Below are positions 8,121-13,884 of a stretch of 17,161 nt of DNA, one piece after another (position 1 is the first letter of the stretch; every line of letters begins with the position of its first letter). The DNA is from DASPKT01 sp035627915 (GTDB taxonomy: Bacteria > Pseudomonadota > Alphaproteobacteria > Azospirillales > Azospirillaceae). A program made the translations under genes and the position numbers. The notes under the pieces were generated by a model, which made no database searches, had not been told where the DNA came from, and was given only the letters and a program-made list of their open reading frames with translations. The stretch covers positions 1 through 17,161 of the forward strand of contig DASPKT010000317.1 of the NCBI GenBank assembly GCA_035627915.1, written 5' to 3'.

Positions 8121-8324
8121 ATGAAGTCCCCCCTCATCGCCCTGCTGGGCATCGTCACCGCCCTGATCGGCCTGTTCCTCGCCGCCGGAACGCACGACGC
8201 GGGCATGTACCTCGACGGCATGCTGTTCTTCGCGTTCGGCGTGGCGCTGAACTTCTGGCTGATCGCGCGGACGGACTTTTCCTCTGCGCGCAAGGACGAG
8301 GCGACTCAGGTCGCCGCCGAGTAG
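8121..8324 (+). CDS. Small two-helix membrane protein of unknown function, end of the ccoGHIS operon
   Basis: A 67-residue protein with two predicted membrane helices (about 5-21 and 33-49) joined by a short loop with H25, D26 and D32, and a charged C-terminal tail. I do not recognise a named family. The start has a very strong ribosome site (AAGGAGAA at 8107-8114) only 14 bases after the ccoS stop, so it is very likely co-transcribed with ccoS. Position suggests a role in cbb3 assembly or quality control, but that is inference from context only. Length, hydrophobicity pattern and codon use support a real gene. Confidence 0.75.
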   Translation: MKSPLIALLGIVTALIGLFLAAGTHDAGMYLDGMLFFAFGVALNFWLIARTDFSSARKDEATQVAAE

Positions 8325-8363
8325 GGCTTGGCGAGGGGCGGCGGAAGCACCATCCTCCGCCCC

Positions 8364-8864
8364 ATGATCCTCCCCGACATCCTGGCCCCCGGCCTGCACC
8401 TGGTGCTCTGCGGCACGGCACCCAGCCGCGCCTCCAAGGAGGCCGGGGCCTACTACGCCAAGCCCGGCAACGCCTTCTGGCCGACGCTGCACGCGGTCGG
8501 GCTGACGCCCCGCCGGGTGGCGCCGGCCGACTATGCCTGCGTGACGGAGTACGGGCTGGGCCTTACCGACCTCAACAAGACCGAGTTCGGCGTCGACTCC
8601 GAACTCAGCCGCGACGCCTACGACGTCGAGGGCTTCAAGGCCAAGATGCGGGCCTTCCGCCCGGTCGCCATCGCGCTGGACAGCAAGAACGCCGCCAAGG
8701 CCTTCCTCGGCACCGCCGCCGTCGCCTACGGGCGGCAGGCGGAGGATTTCGAGGGCATGGCGCTGTTCGTCCTGCCGTCCCCCTCCGGCCTCGCCCGGCG
8801 CTTCTTCACCCTCGATCCCTGGCGGGAGGCCGCCGCCTTCGTTCGCGCGCGCCGCGGGTGGTGA
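8364..8864 (+). CDS. Mug/TDG-like DNA glycosylase with altered catalytic motif
   Basis: The protein (166 residues from this start) belongs to the mismatch-specific uracil/thymine-DNA glycosylase family (UDG family 2). Its first residues, I-L-P-D-I-L-A-P-G-L-H-L-V-L-C-G, align closely with the start of E. coli Mug as I remember it, which supports the ATG at 8364 over an in-frame TTG at 8328, although the ribosome site is weak for both. Motif 1, G-I-N-P-G in Mug, is G-T-A-P-S here (17-21), so the catalytic Asn is replaced by Ala19. Motif 2, N-P-S-G-L-S in Mug, is S-P-S-G-L-A at 139-144. P-G-N-A-F-W at 34-39 is conserved. It lies 39 bases after the membrane-protein gene. Fold assignment is secure; activity and substrate are uncertain. 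Confidence 0.85.
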   Translation: MILPDILAPGLHLVLCGTAPSRASKEAGAYYAKPGNAFWPTLHAVGLTPRRVAPADYACVTEYGLGLTDLNKTEFGVDSELSRDAYDVEGFKAKMRAFRPVAIALDSKNAAKAFLGTAAVAYGRQAEDFEGMALFVLPSPSGLARRFFTLDPWREAAAFVRARRGW

Positions 8865-8921
8865 GGGGCGGCCGGCGCGATTAGGGGTGAGTCCCCGCGC
8901 ATTGTGGGTATCGGGCCGGAT

Positions 8922-8936
8922 GTTCCCGTTCCGTTC
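8922..8936. promoter_or_regulatory. LexA (SOS) box upstream of the annealing-protein gene
   Basis: GTTCCCGTTCCGTTC is an exact match to the alphaproteobacterial LexA box GTTC-N7-GTTC. It ends one base before the proposed -35 element (8937-8942) of the gene at 9022, a typical place for repression. A manual scan of both strands found only one other exact match, at 10870-10884. LexA binding is inferred from the consensus. Confidence 0.7.
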
Positions 8937-8965
8937 TTGGCATAATGCGAACTCGCAGCCATATT
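8937..8965 (+). promoter_or_regulatory. Candidate sigma-70 promoter of the annealing-protein gene
   Basis: TTGGCA (8937-8942), a 17-base spacer and CATATT (8960-8965) give a reasonable housekeeping promoter in an unusually AT-rich patch. The start would be near 8972, leaving about 50 bases of leader. The spacer holds a 12-bp palindromic operator and the -35 abuts a LexA box, so two repressors could act on it. Confidence 0.55.
8946..8957. promoter_or_regulatory. Palindromic operator, site 1 (TGCGAANTCGCA family)
   Basis: TGCGAACTCGCA has two perfect 5-bp half-sites (TGCGA/TCGCA) around a 2-bp centre. It lies inside the spacer of the promoter at 8937-8965, where a bound protein would block RNA polymerase. 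It is one of four copies in the window, all in gaps between genes. The likely binder is the S24-fold repressor encoded at 14353-15039; this is inference. Confidence 0.65.
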
Positions 8966-9021
8966 AAGCCTCCGAGGGGTGGATCAGCTTCTGGCCGGAC
9001 CGCCCCCAGCAGGAGGTGTTC

Positions 9022-9825
9022 ATGGTCAAGACGACGAGGAGCGCCGCGGCGGCCGCCGGCGCGGCCAAGCAGGCTTCTTCCGATCCCACCGAGGCGAAGT
9101 GCGGCCCCGTCGAGGCGCCCGCTGCCAAGCCCGCGTCTACGGGCGAGAACCTGGCGCTCTGGAACCGGCTGAAGCGCACCGATCCCAAGGCCACCAAGCC
9201 CTTCCAGCGTTCCGGCGGCTTCCGCGGGACCCAGATCGACCCGACCTGGCGCCTGCAGCAGATGACCGAGAGCTTCGGCCCGGTCGGCCGCGGCTGGGGC
9301 TACGAGCAGCTGGAATGGACCGTGGTGGAGCGCATGGTCTTCATCTGCGTGCGCGTCTGGTACCGCGACCCGGTGACGGGGGAGCAGCTCTGGACCGGCC
9401 CGCAGTGGGGCGGCACCGAGATCACGCGCCGCCGCCGCGACGGCTCGGAGGAGCCGAACGACGAGGCGTTCAAGATGTCGATCACGGACGCGGTCGGCAA
9501 GTGCCTGGTCCAGGTCGGCCTCGCCGCCGACGTGCACATGGGCCAGTTCGACGACAGCAAGTACCGCGAGGAGTCCGAGGCCTACTTCTCCGCCAAGGCC
9601 AACCCCGACACCCAGCCGGCCGCCGTCGAGGCGTTCGAGAAGGAGATCAGGGAGAAGCTGGCGAAGGTGGAGGATCTGGACGCGCTGGACCTGCTGTGGC
9701 GCGGCGGGGTCAGCAGCCGGGTGCGCGAGATCGGCATCGTCGACCGCGCCGCCCAGAACCGCATCACCAGCTACTTCTCGCAGAAGAAGGCCGAGATCGT
9801 GGCCCAGGACCGCGCGGCGGCCTGA
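9022..9825 (+). CDS. Rad52-fold single-strand DNA annealing protein (phage-type SSAP)
   Basis: A 267-residue protein that I read as a phage-type annealing protein, which would bind single-stranded DNA and pair complementary strands. After a low-complexity Ala/Lys-rich leader (1-40), the core (about 70-185) has W77-R-x2-Q-x-T-E-x-F-G, G91-W-G and Y114-R-D-P. It then shows D147-E-A-x-K151-M-S-I-T155-D-A-x2-K160-x5-G-L-A-A-D-V, ending F-D-D-S-K-Y (176-181). The E-A-x-T-D-x2-K-x-A-L arrangement is the helix typical of Rad52-like proteins. The ATG at 9022 has a near-perfect AGGAGGTG five bases upstream; a GTG at 9016 lies inside that site. The promoter carries a LexA box and operator 1. Its natural partner would be the exonuclease at 15196-16086. 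No domain search was run. Confidence 0.75.
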   Translation: MVKTTRSAAAAAGAAKQASSDPTEAKCGPVEAPAAKPASTGENLALWNRLKRTDPKATKPFQRSGGFRGTQIDPTWRLQQMTESFGPVGRGWGYEQLEWTVVERMVFICVRVWYRDPVTGEQLWTGPQWGGTEITRRRRDGSEEPNDEAFKMSITDAVGKCLVQVGLAADVHMGQFDDSKYREESEAYFSAKANPDTQPAAVEAFEKEIREKLAKVEDLDALDLLWRGGVSSRVREIGIVDRAAQNRITSYFSQKKAEIVAQDRAAA

Positions 9826-9838
9826 CCGCCCCGGCAAC

Positions 9839-9850
9839 TGCGAATTCGCA
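9839..9850. promoter_or_regulatory. Palindromic operator, site 2 (TGCGAATTCGCA)
   Basis: A perfect 12-bp palindrome in the 47-base gap between the annealing-protein gene and the next gene, 22 bases before its ATG. Its right flank reads CATCAGGG; the 20-base context is almost identical to that of site 4 at 15157-15168. No convincing promoter is visible next to it, so it could act on an internal promoter or as a roadblock. Confidence 0.6.
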
Positions 9851-9872
9851 TCAGGGAAGGGGAGGCGACGCC

Positions 9873-10175
9873 ATGGCGGAGACGGGAGGGCCCCCCAGCG
9901 GCCTGCTGACCCGGGCCGCCTGGGAACGGGAGCTGGAGGCGGCGCACAGCCGCCTGCCGGCCTGGTACTGGCGCCCGGCCGAGCGCGAGCGCCGCTTCGC
10001 CGAGTGGGTGGAGTCGGCGGCGCTCGGCCTGGCGGCCCAGCTGGGGCGCCTGGGCGGGCACGACGCGCGGCCGGACCTGCTGGCGCACGCGGCGGTGCTG
10101 TCGGCGGCGCTGATGGAGGACGCGGCCTGGGCGCGCGGCGCGCGCGACGAGGCCGCCCGCCGGGCTGCCGCCTGA
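9873..10175 (+). CDS. Small protein of unknown function downstream of the annealing protein
   Basis: A 100-residue protein I do not recognise. It is acidic to neutral, rich in Ala, Arg and Trp, with predicted helices throughout and no membrane segment or cysteines. Notable are A-W-Y-W-R-P-A-E-R-E-R-R-F-A-E-W-V-E (about 30-47) and a leucine/alanine-rich helix after it. GGGGAGG at 9860-9866 gives a good ribosome site, and operator 2 lies just before it. It is likely in one transcript with the annealing protein and the gene at 10201. Phage recombination cassettes often carry such small accessory proteins, but no function can be assigned. Confidence 0.7.
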   Translation: MAETGGPPSGLLTRAAWERELEAAHSRLPAWYWRPAERERRFAEWVESAALGLAAQLGRLGGHDARPDLLAHAAVLSAALMEDAAWARGARDEAARRAAA

Positions 10176-10200
10176 CGGGATATGACGGGGGACGGGTGTG

Positions 10201-10530
10201 ATGAGAGAGATCGCGGACGAGATGAGCATCGGGGCCCTGCGCGCCCGCCTGCGCCAAGCGCACCGGCGGATGGGCGGGGAGGGCCGCATCGCCCTGACCC
10301 TGAACCAGGAGCCGGGCGAGGGCGCCTATGTCACGCACTGGGTGAAGCCGGACGGCTCCGCCTTCGAGGATTGCCGCGCGGTGGGCGCCGGCTCGCTGAG
10401 GGAGTGCCTGTCGGCGCTCGACGGCTACGCCGCCGCCTACCGGCGCCGGCCGACCGTCGAGGAGATCGGCCGGACGCTGGGGCTGGAGCGGGAGGAGGAG
10501 GCGGGCGGCTTCCGGATGGCGGCGGAGTGA
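10201..10530 (+). CDS. Small protein of unknown function
   Basis: A 109-residue protein with no recognised family. It has a helical N-terminus (M-S-I-G-A-L-R-A-R-L-R-Q-A-H-R-R-M), then a probable beta region containing A-L-T-L-N-Q-E and Y-V-T-H-W-V-K-P-D-G-S. A helical segment with T-V-E-E-I-G-R-T-L-G-L follows. It starts 25 bases after the preceding gene with a G-rich ribosome site; a GTG lies directly before the ATG, so the start is uncertain by one codon. It ends four bases from the convergent gene at 10535-10864, whose product has a similar-looking Y-V-S-W-V-R-P segment. Codon use matches the neighbours. Confidence 0.65.
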   Translation: MREIADEMSIGALRARLRQAHRRMGGEGRIALTLNQEPGEGAYVTHWVKPDGSAFEDCRAVGAGSLRECLSALDGYAAAYRRRPTVEEIGRTLGLEREEEAGGFRMAAE

Positions 10531-10534
10531 TCGC

Positions 10535-10864
10535 TCACGCCGCCCGCCGGTCGCCGCCGCCGGCGAAGTCCGCGCCGTAGTCCCGCCCGAAGTCCCGCTC
10601 GGCGCGGAGGCGGTCGTAGAGCGGCCGGTACTTGCCGACATAGGCGTTCCGGCAGGCGCGGTGGAAGCGCTGGGCCTGGTCGGCCCAGCTGTCCCCGGGA
10701 CGGACCCAGCTGACATAGCTGACGCCGGTCCGGGGATCGGTACGGAGATAGCGGCCGGTGCCGCGCTCGCCGCGGACCCACTGTCCCGGCTGCAGCCGCA
10801 GCGCCCCGCGCGACAGCATCAGGCGGACCTGGGGGGTCAGCTCGATGGAGGGGAGGTAGTGCAT
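10535..10864 (-). CDS. Small basic protein of unknown function under a LexA box
   Basis: A 109-residue, Arg-rich protein without a recognised family, read leftward. The first part (L-T-P-Q-V-R-L-M-L-S-R-G-A-L-R-L) looks helical. G-R-Y-L-R-T-D-P-R-T-G-V-S-Y-V-S-W-V-R-P suggests beta strands, and a Tyr/Arg-rich helix (A-Y-V-G-K-Y-R-P-L-Y-D-R-L) follows; the tail is Gly/Asp/Arg-rich. The ribosome site AAAGGGA sits seven bases before the ATG and lies inside an exact GTTC-N7-GTTC LexA box (10870-10884). That suggests SOS control of this gene. It is divergent from the gene at 11044 and convergent with the gene ending at 10530. Confidence 0.62.
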   Translation of the reverse strand: MHYLPSIELTPQVRLMLSRGALRLQPGQWVRGERGTGRYLRTDPRTGVSYVSWVRPGDSWADQAQRFHRACRNAYVGKYRPLYDRLRAERDFGRDYGADFAGGGDRRAA

Positions 10865-10869
10865 GGCGC

Positions 10870-10884
10870 GTTCCCTTTATGTTC
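10870..10884. promoter_or_regulatory. LexA (SOS) box in front of the small leftward gene
   Basis: GTTCCCTTTATGTTC exactly matches GTTC-N7-GTTC; read leftward it is GAACATAAAGGGAAC. It ends five bases before the ATG at 10864, overlaying the ribosome site, and a CATAAA within it could be a -10 element. It is 159 bases before the rightward gene at 11044, so that operon might also respond. LexA control is inferred from sequence only. Confidence 0.62.
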
Positions 10885-11043
10885 TCTCCAATGCCCAGGG
10901 CCGGGCCCGGCGCGGACGCCGGACAGGGATCGGGCAGGGGATCGGTTGATATCCCTCTATATGGGGACGCGGACCCCGGATTTCCAGGCTAACCCCCTCT
11001 GAAAACGAAGAAAAACACCGTTTCGAAGGACCCTCAGGAAGCC

Positions 11044-11352
11044 ATGGCGAAGCCCAGGACACAGACCCCGGAAACCGTCCGCACCCGCGTGGAGCGGGCG
11101 CTGGCGATGGGGGCCTTGAAGCAGTGGCTGCTGCTGGAGACGGCGGCCGAGGTGGCGGAGGCCAAGGCCCTGCTGGCCGCCGCCAAGGCGCGCCACGTGG
11201 AGCCGCTGACCGCGGACGAACTCGCCCGCCGGCAGGCCGCGGCGCTGGCCGCGATCACCGCGCGGGCGCTGGCATCCCACCGCCCGCGCCCCGCCGTCCT
11301 GGTGGAGGCGGAAGCGCCCGAGCCGGCCCGCCGCCGGCGCAAGGCCGCCTGA
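11044..11352 (+). CDS. Small helical protein of unknown function, upstream of the RecD2 helicase
   Basis: A 102-residue, Ala-rich protein with no recognised family. It is predicted almost wholly helical: T-R-V-E-R-A-L-A-M-G-A-L-K-Q-W-L-L-L-E-T-A-A-E-V-A-E-A near 13-39, then another Ala-rich helix. It ends in a strongly basic tail, R-R-R-R-K-A-A, which could contact DNA or the helicase. AGGAAG at 11036-11041 is the ribosome site. Its stop lies 11 bases before the helicase start, so the two are almost certainly one transcript. The 179-base gap upstream holds a LexA box and an AT-rich stretch (TTGATA at 10946-10951, then CTATATGG) that may contain the promoter. Confidence 0.65.
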   Translation: MAKPRTQTPETVRTRVERALAMGALKQWLLLETAAEVAEAKALLAAAKARHVEPLTADELARRQAAALAAITARALASHRPRPAVLVEAEAPEPARRRRKAA

Positions 11353-11363
11353 GGACCACGCCC

Positions 11364-13619
11364 ATGCCGCCTCCCGCCCAGCCCATGCTCGACCTCGGCG
11401 TGCTCGGCCCCCCGCTGCCGCCGGAGGGGGAGCACTACCATCTCTCCGGCACGGTGGAGCGGGTCACCTACCACAACGCCGAGAGCGGCTTCAGCGTGCT
11501 GAAGGTGAAGGCGAAGGGTTTCCCCCGCCCGGTCGCCGTCGTCGCCCGCGTCGCCGGGGTGGAACCGGGCGAGCGCATCGAGGCCGACGGGATCTGGGTC
11601 AACGACAGCCGCTACGGCGTGCAGTTCCAGGCGGAGAGCCTGGACACCGCCCTGCCGACCTCGCTGGAGGGGATCGAGCGCTACCTCGGCTCCGGCTTCA
11701 TCGAGGGGGTGGGGCCGGTCCATGCCGCGCGCCTGGTGAAGAGCTTCGGCGAGCGCGTGTTCGAGGTGCTGGAGAACGAGCCCTGGCGCCTGCGCGCCGT
11801 GCCCGGCATCGGCCCCTTCCGCGCCCAGAAGCTGCTGGCCGCCTGGAACGACCAGCGGGCGCTGCGCGAGCTCGCCCTGTTCCTGCACCGCCACGGCATT
11901 CCGCCGGAGAAGGCGCGCCGCATCCACGACGTCTTCGGCGCCGGCGCCGAGGGGCTGGTGCGCGCCGACCCCTACCGGCTGACGCGCGAGGTGCGCGGTT
12001 TCGGCTTCGACGGGGCGGACGGGCTGGCGAAGGGGCTCGGCATGCCGGCCGACGCGCCCGCGCGGCTGCGCGCCGGCATCCTGCACGTGCTGGAGCGCGC
12101 CGCCGCCGAAGGCAGCTGCGGCCTGCCGGAGGACGAGGCGCTGGACATGGCGGAATCCCTGATGGGCCTGCCGCGCCCCCTGCTGGCCGAGGCGGTCGCG
12201 GCGGAGGTCGCCGCCGGCACCGTCGTACGCGAGATGGCGGAGGGGGTGGACTGCCTTTTCCCCGGCTGGCTGCACCGGGGAGAGGCGCTGGCGGCCCGCC
12301 GCCTGCTGGAGATCGCCTCGGCACCCCTGCCCTGGGCGCCGGCCCCGGCGGCGAAGGCCGCGGAGGCCTATGCGCTGCGCACCGGGCGCCGGCTGGAGGC
12401 GTCGCAGGTGGCGGCGCTGGGGCGGCTGCTGGCGTCGAAGGCGGCGGTGCTGACCGGCGGGCCCGGCGTCGGCAAGACCACGCTGATGGACGCGCTGGTG
12501 CGCACGCTGGCCAAGCGCGGGGTGCGGGTGGCGCTGGCCGCCCCCACCGGCCGCGCCGCCCGCCGCCTGTCGGAGGTGACCGGCATGACGGCGGTCACCC
12601 TGCACCGGCTGCTGGAGATCGACGTGGCCGCCGGCCGCTTCCGCCGCGGGCCGGACCGCCCGCTCGACTGCGACTTCCTGGTCGTGGACGAGGCGTCCAT
12701 GCTGGACGTGCGCATGACCCAGGCGCTGCTGGTGGCGCTGCCCCGGCGTGCGGCGCTGCTGCTGGTGGGCGACGCCGACCAGCTGCCCGCCATCGGCGCC
12801 GGCGACGTGCTGCGCGACGTCATCGCGTCCGGTGCCGTGCCGGTGGTGCGGCTGACCGAGGTGTTCCGCCAGGCCGCCGGCAGCCGCATCGTCCAGGCCG
12901 CCCACCGCATCAACCGGGGCGAGCTGCCGGAACCGGCGCCGGCCGGCGCGGAAACCGACTTCTACCTGGTGGAGGCGCGCGACCCGACGCTGTGCCGCGA
13001 CCGGGTGATCCACCTGGTGGCAGAGCGCATCCCCGCTCGTTTCGGCTTCGATCCGAAGCGCGACGTGCAGGTGCTCTGCCCCATGCACCGGGGCCGGCTG
13101 GGGGCGCAGGCGCTGGCGCTCGACCTGCAGAAGGCGCTGAACCCGCCGACCGGCCCCCGCCTGACCCGGGGGCCCGTCGCCTTCGGCATGGGCGACCGGG
13201 TCATGCAGGTGGAGAACGACCACGACCGCGACGTCTACAACGGCGAGATCGGCCGCGTCGTCGGCGTCGACGTGCCGGCGGGCTCCATCGCCGTGGACTT
13301 CGACGGGCGGGAGCTGGCCTATTCCGGCACGGAGCTGGACCGGCTGACGCTCGCCTACGCCATCACCGTGCACAAGGCCCAGGGATCCGAGTTCCCCGTC
13401 GTGGTCCTGCCGCTGACCGCGGAGCACGGGCCCATGCTGCGGCGGAACCTGCTCTACACCGGCATCACCCGCGGCCGCCGCCTGGTGGTGCTGGTCGGCG
13501 ACCGCCAGGCGCTCGCCCGCGCCGTCGCCGACAGCGGCCTGCGCCCGCGCTGGTCCACCCTGGGCACGCGCCTGCGCGAGCTGGCGAGGGGCCCGGGCGT
13601 GCGGCAGGCGGCGGAGTAG
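11364..13619 (+). CDS. recD2: RecD2-type ATP-dependent 5'-3' DNA helicase
   Basis: A 751-residue SF1B helicase. The N-terminal OB-like domain (about 24-90; S-G-T-V-E-R-V-T-Y-H-N-A-E-S-G-F-S-V-L) is the RecD2 hallmark and is absent from RecBCD-type RecD. A helix-hairpin-helix region follows (about 95-230; G-V-G-P and P-G-I-G-P). The motor has Walker A G365-G-P-G-V-G-K371-T-T, a G-R-A-A-R-R-L motif, Walker B V-V-D442-E443-A-S-M, G-D-x2-Q-L-P, T-V-H-K-A-Q-G-S-E-F and Y-T-G-I-T-R-G-R. All motifs are intact. The ATG at 11364 has GAGGA overlapping the upstream stop; longer in-frame starts only overlap the preceding gene. RecD2 proteins unwind DNA independently of RecBC. Here it could feed single strands to the annealing protein, which is inference. 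Confidence 0.92.
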   Translation: MPPPAQPMLDLGVLGPPLPPEGEHYHLSGTVERVTYHNAESGFSVLKVKAKGFPRPVAVVARVAGVEPGERIEADGIWVNDSRYGVQFQAESLDTALPTSLEGIERYLGSGFIEGVGPVHAARLVKSFGERVFEVLENEPWRLRAVPGIGPFRAQKLLAAWNDQRALRELALFLHRHGIPPEKARRIHDVFGAGAEGLVRADPYRLTREVRGFGFDGADGLAKGLGMPADAPARLRAGILHVLERAAAEGSCGLPEDEALDMAESLMGLPRPLLAEAVAAEVAAGTVVREMAEGVDCLFPGWLHRGEALAARRLLEIASAPLPWAPAPAAKAAEAYALRTGRRLEASQVAALGRLLASKAAVLTGGPGVGKTTLMDALVRTLAKRGVRVALAAPTGRAARRLSEVTGMTAVTLHRLLEIDVAAGRFRRGPDRPLDCDFLVVDEASMLDVRMTQALLVALPRRAALLLVGDADQLPAIGAGDVLRDVIASGAVPVVRLTEVFRQAAGSRIVQAAHRINRGELPEPAPAGAETDFYLVEARDPTLCRDRVIHLVAERIPARFGFDPKRDVQVLCPMHRGRLGAQALALDLQKALNPPTGPRLTRGPVAFGMGDRVMQVENDHDRDVYNGEIGRVVGVDVPAGSIAVDFDGRELAYSGTELDRLTLAYAITVHKAQGSEFPVVVLPLTAEHGPMLRRNLLYTGITRGRRLVVLVGDRQALARAVADSGLRPRWSTLGTRLRELARGPGVRQAAE

Positions 13620-13633
13620 GGGCCGTCCGACAC

Positions 13634-13710
13634 GTAGGTCGCATTGAGCCGCAGGCGCAATGCGACATGGGCGGTGCCGTCGCATTCCGCTTGCGCTGCA
13701 TGCGACCTAC
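13634..13710. repeat. Nested palindromic repeat (REP-like) after recD2
   Basis: GTAGGTCGCAT (13634-13644) pairs with ATGCGACCTAC (13700-13710) across the element. Within it, GTCGCATTG/CAATGCGAC (13638-13646 and 13658-13666) and GTCGCAT/ATGCGAC (13679-13685 and 13700-13706) form two separate hairpins, so it can fold as a cruciform or as two stems. It starts 14 bases after the recD2 stop and could also end that transcript. The sequence style is that of a dispersed REP family; no second copy is in the window. Confidence 0.75.
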
Positions 13711-13728
13711 GCCTTGGCATCCCACGCC

Positions 13729-13751
13729 CCTCAGGCTGAGCCTGTCGAAGG
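13729..13751. repeat. Dispersed repeat of the CCTTCGACA...CTCAG type
   Basis: The reverse complement begins CCTTCGACAGGCTCAG and ends CCTGAGG. A diverged copy in the opposite orientation lies at 17132-17154. Similar sequences are common between genes in alphaproteobacteria. It can fold weakly through CAGGCTGAGCCTG, which is a 13-base interrupted palindrome. The remaining bases up to 13884 hold nothing I recognise. Confidence 0.7.
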
Positions 13752-13884
13752 CCGCACAGGCTCCCGGCCGCACCCGTTAGCCCCCTCATCACCCAATCAT
13801 CGGCAATCCATCGCCTCAAGGACATGGTCCGCGCGCGGGCGCCGGCGCATGAAGGGGGCCTGTCCCACCGATCGGAGCCACCCG

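Noticed and set aside
8328..8363. TTG start 12 codons upstream for the Mug-like protein
   Set aside because: The family alignment with E. coli Mug begins at the ATG at 8364; the extension is Gly-rich and unlike homologs.
8884..8896. GGGG-TGAGT-CCCC hairpin after the glycosylase gene as a terminator
   Set aside because: The stem is only four base pairs and no T-run follows.
11124..11363. Upstream in-frame extension of the RecD2 helicase
   Set aside because: It overlaps the gene at 11044-11352 in another frame and is Arg/Gly-rich shadow sequence; ATG 11364 has a good ribosome site.
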